This document shows, in pieces, positions 43,290 to 56,164 of a stretch of DNA of 64,000 nt. The DNA lies in NCBI GenBank assembly GCA_008711295.1, contig VUYV01000046.1, positions 4,815,714 to 4,879,713 on the forward strand, written 5' to 3'. The notes beneath the pieces were generated by a model. That model worked only from the letters and a program-made list of their open reading frames with translations, was not told the DNA's origin and searched no databases. The number at the start of each line of letters is the position of its first letter. Position 1 is the first letter of the stretch. This DNA is from Anarhynchus alexandrinus. Taxonomy: Eukaryota > Chordata > Aves > Charadriiformes > Charadriidae. Position numbers and translations under genes: made by a program.

Positions 43290-46200
43290 CAGAAAGCAGC
43301 CTCCTGTCTTCATGTCACGTGGGTGGTGCTCATCCACACGTGGCTACCACTCAGTGCCTGACTCTGGGGTCCAAATCTCTGAGTACTTTGTGAAGTGAAA
43401 GGAGTATTTTTAGAGTGCAATTCCTCTGACCTAGGTGAAATGGCCTCTTAAAAAAAGAGGTGAAACTAGATGGATAAGCCTAGGGCATTATGCTCAGATG
43501 TAAAGTAGGTGGCTGATACCTCGTACCAGTCATGCTTGATGGTTTGGAGCTGAAGGGGCCATGCTAGCAGTCCTAGCAAAAGCAGCTTTGCAAATGGAAG
43601 AGGAACAGGAGTTCAAAGCCCCTGGGTTATCAGACTATAAAATCAAGGGAAAGAACACTTTGTAAATGACATCAGAAATGGCAGTGTGTTGGTTTTGGTT
43701 TTTTTTCCCCAAAAATATTTGGTTATCTCACTCTCTTTTGACTATTTCCCCCACATATTTCATTCCCCTCAGTGAATTCCTTAGCTAATGCTGTGGTCAA
43801 GTGCGTCAGAAAGGATGGAGCCTTTGAGATGTGGACATCTGGCTGCTTGCAGCTCCACAGCTCCTCTCCTGTTGGTCATGTGGTGCTCATAAACCAGACA
43901 CTCTGTCTTAGCTTGGATGAGACAGGGATCAAGGAGTGGGCCTGCAGCTGCCTCAGCAGCCTTTCGGATAGTGATTCTTGTGTGGATATAGCACATCGAG
44001 GCACTTACAGCTGTGACTGGGTGTAAGGTTATTTCATTAAGTCTCAAATGAAGGGGACATTTAGGCTCTTCTTTAACTCAGTGATGGCAGCAGCCCACAC
44101 CTTGGCTTCTGCTTCTGGGGGCTCTCAGTTCCCTCCAAAGAAGACAATGCTGAAAGAGATCATTGCATTCCTGTATCACCCTGGCTTAATCCTGGGGAGT
44201 CTTGTACTGACCCCAACAAACGGAGGCTCTAAAGACACTTAGAGTGTCTTTAGTGTGTAGTTCAAAGACTTAAATCCAATTTAAGATCTTCCAATGATGG
44301 AAAATCCACTTCATGTTTTTGTGAGTTCAGTTACACACACTATTAAAAGTGTGCCGTATTTTCAGTCTGAGTTTTCTAGTTCCATCTTTCTGCCAATGTC
44401 TGCTTGGCTGATGAGAATTCAGCACCTTCTTCCAACATATAAACATGCAAGGGTTCCGTAAATCACCACTGACTCTTCAATAAAACAAGGAAGCCACATT
44501 GCTTTCAAGTCTCGGTGTCTAATTGGTTTTCTGGACCTTGAAGCAATTTTACAGTTTTAATGACTTTTGTCTCTTTACCTTTCACCTTTTGTGGACATTA
44601 TGTCTGCAAATGCAACTATCCATCACTCTGCAGTCACACCGTCCACACTCAACTGGAAACAGGTAGCACGCCCCAGTGCAAACTAGCTCTGATCCTGTTA
44701 ACCTAACACTTCAGTATCACTCTTTCCTCAATGCGTCCCTTAGGCCTTTCGGCCACATAAACAGGTTTCCCAATTTGACTCCATTTTACAGCCTTTTTAG
44801 ACTAAATAAGCTGGGAAATGGATTGATTTATTTTATGCTGTTTGATGTGCCTGACACTTTTACTGAGGGCTGTAGCTGGCCAAAGAACACAGGGACTGCT
44901 AAGAACAGAGAGTTCAGGGAGGATGGATGCTGCTCTTGCTTGCAAGTGTGTGGCAGGAATAGCTCCTTGCCTGTAGCAGATTTACCCCGCAATAAGTGAG
45001 ATCAGAGTCTGCCTATAAGTCCAAGGGGAAAAAAAAAGAGCACCTTGGAATTTCCTGACTCATAAATGGTAAAGGCTGAGTCATGAATTTGGCTTTTAAA
45101 CAAGCCAAACAAGTAGCTGTGTTAGTTCTCTATCAGGGTGCCCCTTTTTTCTGCCTTTCTCCATGCCAGGGTGATGGAGGAGACACCCCTTCCATGCAGG
45201 ATTTTCCTGCTGAATAGTGGGAACCTCACTGGGGCTGCAATCAGCAGCAAGGCTGGGAACCTCACCCGCTTCAGGAGGCACATACTGGAATGGGAAGGGA
45301 GGTGGGGGAGTCAGACTGCACCCTCTATTACCGTTGGTGTTATTACTACTTAGGTGTTGGGAAGGAGAGTTACATCAGCCTGGCCCTTTGAAAAATCAAA
45401 GAAACTTTAGAAACAAGAGTGTGAACACATCTTGGTTTAGTTGAGTCTTGATAACATCAAGCTTCTGAGCACTCAGCCAGCCCCACTTCAACCCAGGTGA
45501 ATATCTCATTTGCACAGAGTTGCTGGCCTGTGCGGATGAGACTTGACACCACAGAGTGCAAGAAGCTGCAATACAGCAGGAGGACTCACTCTTTTCCTGT
45601 CTTAATGGCCTTTCCAAAGAAGAAGATGGATAGGAATCACAATATGGATAGAGAGCCAAAAGCTCCTCTGCTCCTGTTCAGCCCTTTATCCCTGGTACCA
45701 CGACGCAGAAGGTACCAGTGAGGACCTAATGTGGTAAATCCACCACTGGATTCCTTCAGTCCCTTAAAAAATGCCAGGGGAAAGGAGGTACCTTGAAAGG
45801 TTATTCAACCCAGGTTGAACCCAGGTTTCCATTACTGAATAAGTACACACAATGCTGTGTGGCTTGCACAACTGATGCTGGCATACTTGTAAGGCTCATA
45901 ATACACCCAACAGCTTAAAAAAAATCAGCTGGTTCAGGTAAACCAGCCTGACAGCACTCCAGGATGGAGGGAATATTTCTCCAAAGAGCTGGTATAAATC
46001 AGATCCACTGATAGGGGTGAAGTCACAACTAAGTCTGAAAAAATGGAACCTTCAATATTTAGTTCATTCATGCAGCCAAAACCATTTATATTCGAGTGAG
46101 AATACTGCCTTTAGGGAGACACGACTGTGGTTTCATCCCCCATAAATCCCTCAGATTTATTAGGACAGGTCTTCAGCTGGTGTCAATCTGTGCGACTGTT

Positions 46201-48140
46201 GGTTTCAGCAGTATGAATCTGGCTGACAGCGGCTGAGCTGTTCCACTGTGAGCGAAAACACAAGAGTTTGAGTGACAATAGCAAAAAACCAAGCCACTAA
46301 TATACCAGTTTCTGTAAGTTCCCATTAAAAAAAAAAAATAGAACTTTATATTGATTTACAAATATGTGTTATATTAGATTTTCAATTATTGATGCCAGTA
46401 ACTTCAGATACTGTATTTTCTTCATTGCCCTCAAAAGCAATGGCCTGACTATTGTGTTCATCTATTCTTAAATTCTCATAATTTCCTGTTGGACATTTAT
46501 GTGGCCAGTATGTGGGCAAAAAGATATTCTGATGGGTTTGAACCAGTACCAGGCATTTGTGACAGCAGCAACAATACTCTGGGGTATCCAGTGTTTTTCC
46601 TGAGAATTGTCTGGCTCAGTATCTGCTCTCAAAAAAACATTCATTTCTTAATTAAAGATTTCAAACAGAATTTAGAATTAAAAAATAAAAAAAAGAAACA
46701 ACAAAAAACAATGAACCACCACACAAATAAGATGCCAAGCTCTGACAATAATTAATAACATGTAATAAAAATGTACAGGCCCCAGAGAATCAGGAACCTG
46801 CCAGAAATATGACCAAGATCTGATGAATTCTTGCTGTAGAAAAGTAGTCTTCTGGAAATAGAGATTTACATAATATTTGCTAACCAACAAAAGAAGCTGG
46901 ATATTGAGTCTAAGACTCAGCTGGTATAAAAATTAAGTCCTTGGGGTTGCATTGATTTGTGGCATTCATGGGTGCAATGCATTATTCATAAATATTAGTT
47001 CAATTATTTGAACAAACGCGGGAAGCGCAGGGGAGGAATGAACCTTTGGGTTTGCCTCCTACAGACGTTTTTCTTGATGCCCATGAAAAGAGAGGAAAAT
47101 ATATTGACTAACAAACTATGAAAGGATGAAGAATACCATCAAATAATGCACACATTCCTGAAGCAGCACAGTCTGCTCCCTTCGTAGGTTGGCCTGCTGG
47201 ATATCAGGGTCTCCTTGACAAGTAATTTTATAACGTGCTCCAAAAAAATGACTCCACCCACTGCGGATAATGTGCACACACTGGTATTTCTATTCATTAA
47301 ATCAGTAACCACAGATTTACACAACTATTTATTCATTGGGGCCTATTTTCCTTCTACCAGTGCAGCAATATTCTCCAGTCTCTGGGATGGAGTTGAATAC
47401 GCGAAGAGGGGAATCTCCTCTGTCCTGCTGGGAATTCACTGTGGCCAGTGTCATTGCTCCCAGTTGGGACTAGGTAAGACCATCAGATTTGACCTTTTCA
47501 ATCACACACTGAGGCTTCCCAGCACTGTAAGTATGTCAGTGAATTTCAAAGTTTGGGTTAGTTTATAAATATCTTTGGTTGGGAAAAAAACTCCCAAGCC
47601 AATGAAATTGCATTAAGCGTAAAAGAACAAAGACTGTAACACATAACCATCTCCTGCCTCAGACGGGCTTGTTCTTCTGTTGGAAAATAGGTCTACCTTT
47701 TAGCCCATGTGTTGTTTTTAAAATATTTTGTTAATAAATGCAGGCAAATCTTTTTTTTTTTTCATATTAAAGAAAATAAGAAAGAAACATTATGAGATGT
47801 TTAGAAAAGTTATGAATAAATCCCTGAGAGATCCAAATGGTTTGAAACATGAAATATTCGAGGACTCTATGGCCCAAGTATCCAAATGCTGCATTCTAAC
47901 TCTGGTACATTTATTCAAAGTTTCCTTTGGTATTTGGTTACTAAATGTTTCTCTTTCAACAGAGCTGCTTTCAGTCTCTGTTTCCTGGGGAAATGGAGCT
48001 TATGCAATCTCTTCGTACGTGTTCATGTCTGTCTGTCTGTGTCCCTTTGCAGTAATTTTTGATCCTCTTGGCCAAAATCAAGCCAAATTTGTCAGAAAGA
48101 GAGATAACTCACCGATGATCACATTCCTGTGCATTTTGTG
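43290..48140. other. intergenic, no feature recognised
   Basis: About 4.9 kb of AT-rich sequence with scattered short open frames. No gene, young repeat or RNA gene is recognised in it. Confidence 0.5.
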
Positions 48141-48141
48141 A

Positions 48142-48345
48142 AAGGAGGCGCCGAGGAAGAAGAGAGAGGCCGTAGGAGTTTCACACCTTTGGGAAAAGGA
48201 GAGTCTTTACTCACGCACTATTAGACGCCAGAGAAGCCACACAGCTGAGACCTCTCAGACGGCCGACTGCAGGAAAACAACTTCAGCTGGAGTTTGCAGT
48301 CAGCCACCAGACACAAATCTGAGGGAAAAGCGGCTTTATTGATGT
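48142..48345 (-). other. CpG-containing unit of unknown nature (possible LTR fragment or exon)
   Basis: A sharply bounded block richer in CpG than its flanks (AGGCGCCGAGG, GACGGCCGAC, CACGCAC). On the minus strand it starts just after an AATAAAGCCGC motif (48344-48334), as the R/U5 part of a retroviral-type LTR might. No PBS, coding region or target-site duplication is visible, so a non-coding exon or a regulatory island is equally possible. Confidence 0.25.
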
Positions 48346-51279
48346 AGTGCGCACAAAAATACTGCTACTTTAGGCACACATAGTCCACATGCTCTCAAGT
48401 TCTCATCTTTTTATTTTTTTTTATTTCTTTCAAGCAGCACTTTAAGCTTCCTCTCCTCCCAGCCCACGCCAATATTTTTGCTTAATTTAGTCTTGGTTAT
48501 AAAAGCAAAAAGGGTGAAAACAAAGGTATCCGTTTTCACACTACCACCTTAGGAACTAAAATACTAAGTCTCTCACAAATTCTTCCCTGGACTCTTTCAA
48601 AGTACAAAGATACAGTCACCTTCCAGTCGATATAGAGTGGTTTTGCCTCAAGAAAGTGAATAAATTGAGCATCTGATATGGGCTGTTTTAGAGACCTCAG
48701 CAGAAGAAGGTCTCAGCTATGGAGAGCATTCAGAATATATGTGTTTTTATTACCATTAATAATTGCATCTGAAGCATTTAAAAAAGATTATAATTAAGAT
48801 AATAAAGTACTTTTCCATGCCCTGGAAGGTGTTCACCACAATGCCTGTTAGCGTTCTTTATCAGTTTTACAAAATTGGGACCATTATGATTTTATTTCCT
48901 GATTTCGCTTGGAGCACCGTTGTTTGCCAACCCAAAAGACACAGTCCCAAGGCAAAGAAAGGGAACGGGACACGGGAGGTGACGTATCGCACCTGGAATG
49001 GCAGAGCAGGTCACTGCCCCAAGCTCTGCTATTTGTGGTCAGTGTCCACCTTGCTCCATCCCTGCCTAGTGTGAGAAAACTTTCTACCCTCTTCTGGGCT
49101 GAGGGCACCACACAGAGTAATCAGTGTTTCCTTCTGGGCTTACTTTTCCTTCCTCTTCCTCCTGTCAGCTTTTTGGAGCAGATGAGATGATATAAGCTTG
49201 TATTCAACCTGAGGGAAAAGGAGAAGAACAGGCTGGAACAAGGCCTTGATCCCACACGCTCAGGGGAAAGTTTGGTGCAGTTGACATCTACCTTGATCTA
49301 GCAAACATATTTCTTCTTCATCAAATAATAAAATGGTCTCATGGCTTCTGGCAGTACTTCTTTCCCTTTTACATGGCTTTGGTCCATCTCCCTTTAATCA
49401 CCCCTAAAATTGTTGAGTCCCTGAGGAACTGCTGGGCTGCACATGTTCAGCCAGGACAGGCTTCCCAAAGGGAATTTGGACAAGGAGGACATATTTTGGG
49501 ACACTCTGTGAGACATGCATAGCACAGGAGTAGGGAAGGAAAAGGAGAAGAACCATGCATATGATCCACAGCACCACGCTCTTGAAGCTGCATTAGTTAT
49601 TCCTGGTTTTAAACATCGGAAAAATATACAGAGGTTAAATCCTGTATCCCCCACAATTCGCAAAAATTGTGACCAGCATATTTGTTGGTTGTTTTTTTTT
49701 TTAAAAAAAAGGAAACTGAAAATACAGCCTGTACATCTCTCAGCCCTGAAAAGCATCCAGTGTCACAAAGATGGTTGCATCTATTATTCACTAGTTGGAA
49801 CTCAATGTGGCATTAGTAGCACCATTAGAAACCAAAAATGAAAACTCTTTACCATGTTCTACAAAGTCATTTTCTGCCCTAATGTGGTCATGACAACCAC
49901 TCCCTACTTGACAGGGGAGAAGACTGTTGACTTGAAGTCCAGAAGGGACCAACTTGACTTTGGATACCACAGGTTGAGGCCTTTGGGGGCTGATTCCAGT
50001 GAATCAAATGGTCTTTCTCACTCTGTTCCCACTCCAGCAGCTTTTTTGATTTAGTTGTTCCTTTCTACAGTGTTACAAGCTCTTTATGTTTGCAGAGCTC
50101 AGGACTGTTGTTTAGGGCCTATCATAACACGGTTTCAATCCCTAAATAGTGCATTCAGGCTGCAACACAGTGGGAACTATTTTAGCTGTAGTGAAGCCGC
50201 TCCCCTGATCCCGTAGGGTCCTTCAGCTCCGTGCAGGCTGGTTTCCATTACTCCCACTCACTCTCAATCCCTGACCTCCGTTCGGTCCATCACAGCATGA
50301 CCCACACATCTCAGATTGTCCTCTGGGGCACCCCACAGAAACACCTCTCAGAACAAATGCAAGTGGTTAGTTTTAAAGGAGGAAATTAGAATTTCAAGCA
50401 AAAGTGGTCACTTCTGACCATTAAGTTCTAACTTAATTTGGCAAGCTCTTTCTGCTACCTTTTGCAGTCTTATCTGTTTGCTTTTTCAGTCTCAAATACA
50501 TTTCTCTGGCATGATGTCCCTGGTTCCTGGTGGCAGCCCTTGAGGGACTGCCTGGCTGCACTCCCAGCACCTCACAGAGCAGGATTCAGCATGGAGCCAG
50601 AAAAATGCACAGCTCGCCCCCATGACTGAGACACCAAAATGCCCTTGAGGGGTAGATAGTTTCCTTTATTTTCAGTTACTTCAAGTAGTTGCAGGCCATG
50701 GAGGCGAGGGGTTTCCTAGGAAAGCCACTCTTCTCTTTGCACAGTGGGGACCATTGTCCTCATATTGTGTCACCTCCCGGAGGCACCTTAGGAAGAAAAA
50801 TCTCTGACCCATTTGAGGCCTCAAGGTGGCTGCTGAGACTACAATAAGGTGGTCAGCTTAGAAGAGCTTTCATGTGTTAAAAGCCTCTTGGCTTTATTTA
50901 TTCACTGTGTGTTGGGTCAGGGTCCTTGAAATGTGCCTGGGGAAAGTGTCCACCCAGGTGATGGAGAATGCCTGCATCCTGTAGGGTACCTGTGATGGAG
51001 TGCAGCTCCTGTCAAGGCACATCCTTGGGTGGGAGCCATCACAACCTCTCTTCTACTTCAGGACCCCAGGTTATTGTTTCTTGGAGCAGGGAAGGGCCTG
51101 TGCTGCGAGCAAGGCCAGGGCACCGAGCCTCTAGTGAGCAGAATCAGGAGCTGAAGAAGGAAAATGAGCAGGGTGGGAGGCAAGGGAATACAACCGAGGC
51201 ACAGTCGGAGGGCTGGAAGAGACTCAAGGGGTCCTCTCATATCTCCCCTGCCCCAAGGCAAACTTAATTCATTAAACTC
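48346..51279. other. intergenic, no feature recognised
   Basis: Non-coding with T- and A-runs (for example 49692-49710). No gene or dated repeat can be supported. Confidence 0.5.
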
Positions 51280-53205
51280 TTACTGACAATTGTTTGTCTA
51301 ACCTTGTCTTCAGGGAGCAAGACTGCTTCCCTCTACCCACTCTGCAGCAACCTATTCCAGGCCTTCATGTCCTCAGAGTTAGAGAGTATGCCTAATGTCT
51401 ACCTTAATTATCCCTTGCTTCAGTGTAAGTCCACTGTTCTTGGGCACCCTGGAGGAATTCCTTCTTTCCTCTTCATTGCAGCATTTAATCAGTTTAAAGA
51501 CAATAAGCATATCTCCACTTCAGCCTTCTCTCCTTCCCTGGTTCTCTCACTCTTTGCTCAGACACCAGTTTCATGCTTTCGCTGTAATCTTTGAGGTGCC
51601 CAAAACCAGGACTAGCATTGGGACGAGACAGAGACCTCCTGTTTACACTGCCTAGAGTTCACTTACTTCCCACTTACTTCTTCTTGACCTGCAATCCCTA
51701 GATTACTTCTGCAGGAAGCCACCTATTCCCACCACATTGGTTACTCCCACTGAGGTGAACGACTGTGAAGCCAGAACAGGCGGTCACCTGAATGGCCACA
51801 ACCCTGTTGTTAGCACCTGGGAAAGCAAGTCTGGTCGCTCCTGCAGCAGGGGAGGGAAGATATCTGCGACATCAGTTAAGTCTGTTGGGATAAAATGGTT
51901 GACAATAGCAACAACATCTCAAGAGCAGCAGTAACCAACCTCAGATACACCCTGGCAGAACCAGTAACCTGCAGGCCTTTACTTCTCTCCCTCTCTGTTA
52001 TTTCTCCTGAGTTAGTTTTCCTATGGCAAATGAATGTCAATCCTTTTCCTTCATCCTTGGGAGAAAAAACATAAATCAGTGTTGTTGTTACAACTGAGGA
52101 GCCTGAACCAACCCCATGCCTACTGTTATCCTGAACTGCTTTATGAACTATCTCAGAGGGTCTCTCGGGGATCTTTTCTTTTCGGACCTTGACTTGTATC
52201 ATCAGCAGATGTAGCTCCTATGTGCTGCTGTCCAAGACAGGAAGATTTTGAAAGACCATAGGCTACATCCCAGAGCCCCACTCCAGCTCTTCCTCCAGGG
52301 CAAGAGAGCAGCACGGATAACCCCCACTGAGGGTAACTCTCCTACCAGATCCCCATCCACACCACAAGATTTAATCTGGGCTAGATACCCGTCTCACTTG
52401 CACAGATTTAATGTGAGATAGTGTCAGAAGTCTTACTACAGTCAAGATCAAATTACACCACAGCAACTTCATCACCTTCTTCATACGTACTCTGTCTCCC
52501 ATACCCTCGAGATCTGTCAAAAATCTGGTGTTCTTTTAATCATGATTTGTTTTTAACCAACATATGCTTGGTGTTGCTAAGCTCCTTCTGATCTTCAAAG
52601 TGTTCAAACCCAGTCTGCTCCACTTGTTTCAACATTTTTCTAGGTGTTGAAAATATGCTGATTGGTAGATAATTCCCTAGCTCTTCCTTTTCCTCCACAT
52701 CAATAGACCTATATCTGCCCTCTTCGCTCTCTCTTCATACTCACATATCCTTCAAGATAGTGGATAGCCAGTTCTCTGATTTAAACAAAAGAATTTGTAT
52801 TTTCAAAGAGCTCTTTAGACTGCCTTTTGCTTATTGTAGACTGAATTCCTCCTTCCCACTCATTGGTGTTGGCGTATTAGTCATTGGCTCATAGCAGTTT
52901 TAGTGAAGGCTGACATGTGAAAAGCATTAACCACTTCAGCCCTACAGGCATTATTGGCTTTCCTTTCTCACTAAGTGGAGGACCAGCTTCTTCCTTCATC
53001 TTCCTCTCTCTGCTGAAATATTAATAGAAAGCTCTTTGTTACTTTTCATGTCCCTTGCTAGTTGTACTTCATTCTGTGCTTCGGCCTTTATGGTCTTGTC
53101 CCTACATGCTCCAGCAATTCTTTCATGTGCATCTTTAGCAAACTGACCTAGTTTCCACTTCTTGCACGTCCTTATAGACCATCTGTCTGATGCGTGCAAT
53201 TGCCA
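51280..53205 (-). mobile_element. ancient CR1/L3-like LINE relic, about 1.9 kb
   Basis: The interval reads as an eroded antisense CR1-type LINE. From 53199 to 52996 the minus strand still has a 67-codon frame with WSIRTCKKWKLGQFAKD, GACRDKTIKAEAQNEVQLAR and DMKSNKELSI, the linker between endonuclease and reverse transcriptase in ORF2. Further left, AGTGTCAGAAGTCTTACTAC, TGATTGGTAGATAATTCCC and ACTTCAGCCCTACAGGCATT match antisense reverse transcriptase coding sequence, and 51284-51600 matches the 3' region (TTTGTCTAACCTTGTCTTCA). The order is co-linear with a single insertion. It is much older than the other CR1 copies in the window. Confidence 0.7.
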
Positions 53206-54358
53206 GCCATTACCAGCACAGGCTGCATTTTACCTCCAGTCTGGAGACTGGGGGAACCGGGATACTCCAACTTATTTTCACCAGGATGAGGTTACTAAGA
53301 AGAAATATTGTAGGATCATTGCTTCTGTGAGTGGAGTGAAGTGAAGAGTAACCTCAGTGTTGCACTGGGTTGGAGTAGCAGATGCCTAAGAAAGACTTGT
53401 GCCATCAAATGGCAAAAGGTATCAGCCCTCTGTATTCAATTACCAATGTCTCCTAATTACACACTCTCCTAGAAAAATGGGGCATGGGAATTCTGAAGAT
53501 GAATAAGGTATTAAATGGTTTGAGACACACAGTAGTGTGCATGAATCTTCTCCCAGCTTTTCCTGAAAGCAAAAATCACGATGGCAGCACATCTGCAGCA
53601 ACAAGCCCAAAACTTGCGTTTCTTTTGCCACCTCCCCTGTAAGCGTTCCTGGGAGCTGCAAGTACTTATTGAGGGATAGCTGTTTCCACTGTACTTTCCT
53701 GTGGAGAAACATGGTGAAGAAAGTGCTGGAGTAAATTATCTGCTGTTTGAGTTATTGTCATGAATGATAAAACAGATGTTTCATATGCATGAACTTTTCA
53801 TGATCTTGGGCTGCAGGCTGGCTAGATATTGTGAAATCCTATTACAGCATGGAACAAGGAGCTGTAGTGGGCATATAAGATCCAAACCTAGCTCCCGATG
53901 ATATAGTTTTTTCCACATCTTATCCCTTAAACCACACACGTGCTAGTCTTTGCACATCCAGCAGCATTTCTGTACCCATTCTTAGCTGGAAGTGAGACTT
54001 TTGGCAAATTATTTGGAAAAATCCATAAAATATATATTCCTGTTTCCCCAGCTAATGTTAAGCCCATTGCCCTTCAGTGTGTTCGGGGTCTCTGGAAGGT
54101 TTCTGGGCATGATTGTTTCCGTTGCCTTCTCCCAGGTGACAACATTTATTCTTACACCTACCATTAGCATGCCCTTGGCTTTGCAAGAGAAAATGCATCA
54201 AACCCCTTTGCACTGCCCTAGAGACACAAAGCAGCCATAAAGCAAGCTAAAGCAGTTAATTGTTCTGCTTCCCCAAAGCAACATAAAAGAGTTGGAGTAC
54301 CCTGGAGAATGTGGCATTTACAGAATAATTTCTGTTGCATGAAAGGCATAACCCTTAA
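53206..54358. other. intergenic, no feature recognised
   Basis: AT-rich, non-coding; nothing supportable was seen. Confidence 0.5.
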
Positions 54359-54435
54359 AATCATAGACATAATGCTCAAAGGGATTTTAGGGTATCACAT
54401 AGTCCAACTTTTCCCACTGAGGTGGGCTCAAGGTT
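54359..54435 (-). mobile_element. degenerate CR1 3' end
   Basis: AATCATAGACATAATGCTC, AAAGGGATTTTAGGGTATCA and CATAGTCCAACTTTTCCC retain the antisense CR1 3'UTR pattern at low identity. Confidence 0.5.
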
Positions 54436-56164
54436 AGAGGTAGGTTACAACCAATGAAGTTTGCTTACGCCTTTTTTAAAACTGAAGGTGATTACACAAT
54501 ATATTTCTGGAGACTAATTTTTACCTGCCCATGCAGAATGGCTGAGGTTTCTGAACAGATTTGCACACCAAATTTGGTCTATTCTCTCTGTTTGCTGTGC
54601 AATTTTGATACCTACTGTACAGTGCCTGATAGGAACCAGCATTGGAGACAGTAGCAGAGCTCCCTTCTCCCAGTAGACCCTGGGACTTGAATCAGGACTC
54701 ACAAACCTTTGGGCTGCCACCATATGGAAGATTGTAACCCCACACTTGGGAACCAGGCAAAGCCTTCCTCCAGATGCACTACTGGGAGAGAAGGATGCCC
54801 CATTGACAGCTGCCTCTCTTGTGGGCCCGAGCACATGTAGCAGAGCTGAATATCCCCAACATGCTGTACGTGCTGAGCTGAGATCAGCTCTAGATTATGT
54901 GACTGCCATTTTTTCTCTTTGTAAACAGAATGAAATATGATGGAGTTTTGGTATAAATGACTCTGATCTTGAGTAATTCCTTGCAGCCCTTCCTCACGCT
55001 CACCCTACTAATCATGAGGTTAGGGAAGTACTGCTTGAAAGATGCAGTAATGACTTGGAGCCCAGCACAAGCAGTAAAAAATGGCTCTGTTTAGGAAATA
55101 TTGTCATTATCCCATAAATATGGCATATCTGCATAGTCTCTGCCTTAGCACATATGGACCACGGAAAGGAAATTATATTACATCATCACATTGTTATGTG
55201 CAGTTGGCAGGAATTCTGGGAGCCGTTCCTTAACTCCATGTTCAGACGAGAGGAGAAAGGGAAAGAAACAAGTGACAGGTAGAGCTGTATCAAGGTAGAA
55301 GGTTTAATTTTTTAAATAACTTTTCATCTGAGACAGATGGTACAATGATGGAAATATAAACCCATCTTCTCCCAATTTGGCCAAAGTTTCTATGTGATGA
55401 AGTCCTTCGCATGTAGTTTATGCATGTGTTGAGGTCATTTGTGGGACCATAATGTGCCATTATGGGAGGTAAACTTGAGCCAGCTGTCTGGGCTTCCATC
55501 AGACCTGGTTCAGTTTATCCACCCACATATAAGTGGGTACTTCAGGAGATAAACCATCCCCTCAGCCCCATTGACGCTACTTACTACTTGGCTCTCCATT
55601 GACCATAAAAGGAGCCCGGGTTGGTTTGGTCACGTAGAGACTCCTTACTGAGATCTGCACTATGTGATGTTTAACCCACTCACTGACTTCTGTGGAAATC
55701 TGCAGAAGTCACTCTTCCATGGAACTGCATAGTTCTTTGGTTTGGGTTTGCTTGGGTTTTTTTCAGTAGAAAATTTGCTATGTGGTGGAAATGAATTACT
55801 GGTGGGTCTGCAATGCCAGATACATACCTGGGGGTCTGAGGAACTAGCTGTGTTTGACATGCTGGACTGCCACCATTAAAGGAAGAGAAAGGGGTCAAAC
55901 CAAAAAAAAAAAAAAAAAAAAANAAAAAATAGGGGAGCTCTCATACATCCTGCTTCATAATTCTTTATTTAAAAGTGAGCTATTCTCACACATATTAATG
56001 CAATGGGCTCTGAAATCTCTGTGCAGTAACATATAGATATACCTTGTGCATTACCAGCAGCACAAAGCAGGGCCATTTTTATAGGATTTAAGACAATCTT
56101 ACTTGTTTCGTATGAATTGCAAGTCACAGAATATCACCCAGTTGCCTGCAATCAGCTCATGCTA
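54436..56164. other. intergenic, with an assembly-ambiguous A run
   Basis: No gene is recognised. An A run at 55902-55929 contains a single N at 55923, which marks an unresolved homopolymer. Confidence 0.5.

Noticed and set aside
46150..46260. GCTGGTGTCAATCTG-type motif repeated at about 45.99, 46.17 and 46.92 kb
   Set aside because: Resembles a motif common in sauropsid interspersed repeats (GCTGGTATAAATCAG), but the copies are too short and diverged to assign.
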